Below are positions 62,731 to 64,000 of a stretch of DNA of 64,000 nt, piece after piece. The notes beneath the pieces are model-generated. The model saw only the letters and a list, made by a program, of their open reading frames with translations. It searched no databases and had not been told where the DNA came from. The position numbers were made by a program, and so were the translations under genes. Each line of letters begins with the position of its first letter. Position 1 is the first letter of the stretch. This DNA is from HdN1 sp964473645 (lineage in GTDB: Bacteria; Pseudomonadota; Gammaproteobacteria; Pseudomonadales; Ketobacteraceae), in the NCBI GenBank assembly GCA_964473645.1, contig CAYYPW010000003.1, forward strand, positions 186,001-250,000, given 5' to 3'.

Positions 62731-63246
62731 ATGAACCTGAAGGACTATGCGCTCACCATGGCGCACTACAATCAATGGATGAATGAAAAGCTGATCGCGT
62801 GTTGTGAAACGCTAAGTGACGCGCAACTGAAACAGGATTTGGGGGCATTTTTTGGCTCGATTCTGGGAACCTTGAACCATTTGTATATTGTTGATGAGGC
62901 GTGGTTGCAACGATTTAAAGGCGAGGCTGTCACCATGAAAACCCCTCGCGATCAACCTTTCGATAATCTCGGTGCTTTAAAGTCGGCGCGTATCTTAAAG
63001 GATCAAGAAATACTTGATTGGGCAGAAACCATCACAGACGAATTCGCTGCCAGTACCTTGTCAATGTTTAGCGTGTCTTATCAAAAACACCTGCATTTGC
63101 CGATGTATGCCGCGGTATTGCAACTGTTCAATCATGAAACCCACCATCGTGGGCAACTCACCACCTTGTTGAAACAGCTGGGTGTTGAACCGGGTGTTAC
63201 AGATATTCCTGTGTTGCCTTATTTGAAGGTGTTTGATGCAGTGTAA
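62731..63246 (+). CDS. DinB family protein
   Basis: A 171-residue four-helix-bundle protein. The metal ligands of the DinB/YfiT fold are seen as His in GTLNHLYIVDE and HETHHRGQLTTLL. These proteins are often thiol- or metal-linked S-transferases or stress proteins. The start at 62731 has weak support (Met4 of a slightly longer frame). Confidence 0.88.
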   Translation: MNLKDYALTMAHYNQWMNEKLIACCETLSDAQLKQDLGAFFGSILGTLNHLYIVDEAWLQRFKGEAVTMKTPRDQPFDNLGALKSARILKDQEILDWAETITDEFAASTLSMFSVSYQKHLHLPMYAAVLQLFNHETHHRGQLTTLLKQLGVEPGVTDIPVLPYLKVFDAV

Positions 63247-63253
63247 TAGGGCG

Positions 63254-64000
63254 TTATTTTGGCCAGAACATCATAACGTCTCTGTTCGGTGTTTTTGTGA
63301 ATTTGCCTTCCACGTGCAATAGCTTCAGTCTTGAATTCATCAGCTGCTGTACTCGCCAGTCAGGCGTGCTGGCGGATAAACCGGGTGCCTGGCTCCAGCG
63401 TATGCTGGGTGGTTCAAACTGGTAGGACCAAAAATAGTGCCATACGGCTGCCACATGCTTTTTCTGAAAATCCCATATTGGAATATACCAGGTGGGAAGC
63501 TCGGTATAGGCAGTTGTATTGAGCAGTGGCCAAGCTTTGTCGGTGAAGGGCGTGAACGCCATCATCATGGAGGTGCGGTAGGTTTCCATCAGCACACCCG
63601 CATCCTGCAATTCGCGTGCATACTCATAGGCGGCTTCACTGGTGGTCTTTTGTTGTAGAAAGAGACGATTCCCACCCATGTAAGCGGGATCGAGCAGGGC
63701 GAGTCGGTGAGGTAACAGGTGGGCAGGTAAATGTTGCTGGTGAATCGCATCGAGCACTTTTTTACTCAGTATGATTGCCATTTGGCTGCCAAACGAGTGG
63801 CCGACAATTCGGATATGTGGCCCCTGATAGGTTTGCATTGCACTGGTATAAGCATCGAATAACAGCTCGGATGCGTTTTTCTCCGGTGCGTTGTAGTGCA
63901 ATTTACCTTGATTATCTCGCCAGCGCATTTTTGCCAGGGACTGGTGTGTCCAGACTTTGGCTTCGGCTTTATGTGGCAGTATCTCGTCAGAAAATTGGTT
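63254..64000 (-). CDS. Alpha/beta hydrolase-fold protein (5' end outside the window)
   Basis: A frame open from the right edge of the window (64000) to the stop at 63254, at least 248 residues. The nucleophile elbow RIVGHSFGSQMAI (GHSFG) and an acidic strand RLALLDPAYMGG indicate an alpha/beta hydrolase or lipase. The C-terminus is rich in Trp and aromatic residues. N-terminus and signal sequence are outside the window. Confidence 0.75.
   Translation of the reverse strand, partial: NQFSDEILPHKAEAKVWTHQSLAKMRWRDNQGKLHYNAPEKNASELLFDAYTSAMQTYQGPHIRIVGHSFGSQMAIILSKKVLDAIHQQHLPAHLLPHRLALLDPAYMGGNRLFLQQKTTSEAAYEYARELQDAGVLMETYRTSMMMAFTPFTDKAWPLLNTTAYTELPTWYIPIWDFQKKHVAAVWHYFWSYQFEPPSIRWSQAPGLSASTPDWRVQQLMNSRLKLLHVEGKFTKTPNRDVMMFWPK

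Overview
The window is chromosomal DNA from a gammaproteobacterium. The block recX-alaS-lysC-csrA-tRNA-Ser(GCU)-tRNA-Arg(ACG) follows the order known from pseudomonads and relatives. PilU, a PhaF-like phasin, HemH, GlpG-type rhomboid, VF530, DUF2970 and MoaA/MoaB/MoeA proteins fit the same class. I cannot name the genus. No transposase, phage gene or CRISPR array was found.

Layout. 1-3120: end of mazG, then moaA-moaB-moeA (molybdenum cofactor). 3163-14595: mostly poorly characterised genes, including a membrane protein, VF530, a spermidine-synthase-like protein, a large lipoprotein, a hydrolase, a fatty acid hydroxylase, an acyltransferase, an EF-hand protein, a 595-residue membrane protein, a nitroreductase and a PRMT-like methyltransferase. 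14734-25869: a guanidine-assimilation locus. 25968-30991: a second nitrate-type ABC transporter with a porin, behind a sigma-54-like promoter. 31304-37601 (minus): EamA transporter, adenine deaminase and xanthine dehydrogenase (purine use). 37731-48288: coiled-coil secreted protein, enoyl-CoA hydratase, short-chain dehydrogenase, subtilase, PilU, FadR-like regulator and phasin. 48655-54895: recX, alaS, lysC, csrA, two tRNAs and a cold-shock gene. 55111-64000: a dual-domain Ser/Thr kinase, hemH, bcp, rhomboid, a secreted endonuclease and assorted small genes.

The strongest system is the guanidine locus. A near-perfect -24/-12 promoter is followed by a guanidine-I (ykkC) riboswitch, a three-gene ABC transporter, two DUF1989 proteins (carboxyguanidine deiminase subunits), then a second riboswitch of a different class (guanidine-II, mini-ykkC, two ACGR-loop hairpins) directly before the biotin-dependent guanidine/urea carboxylase, allophanate hydrolase and a small outer-membrane protein. 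The inferred pathway is: import guanidine, carboxylate it, deiminate it to allophanate, and hydrolyse that to ammonia and CO2. The neighbouring NrtABC-like transporter, adenine deaminase and xanthine dehydrogenase make the region a nitrogen-scavenging neighbourhood; the Mo-cofactor genes at the left end could supply the xanthine dehydrogenase.

A second notable observation is a family of four intergenic palindromic elements (155-264, 19321-19525, 19556-19668, 48478-48611). Each has long locus-specific inverted arms around a shared core that folds into two small hairpins with AKGGAN hexaloops, giving a cloverleaf-like shape.
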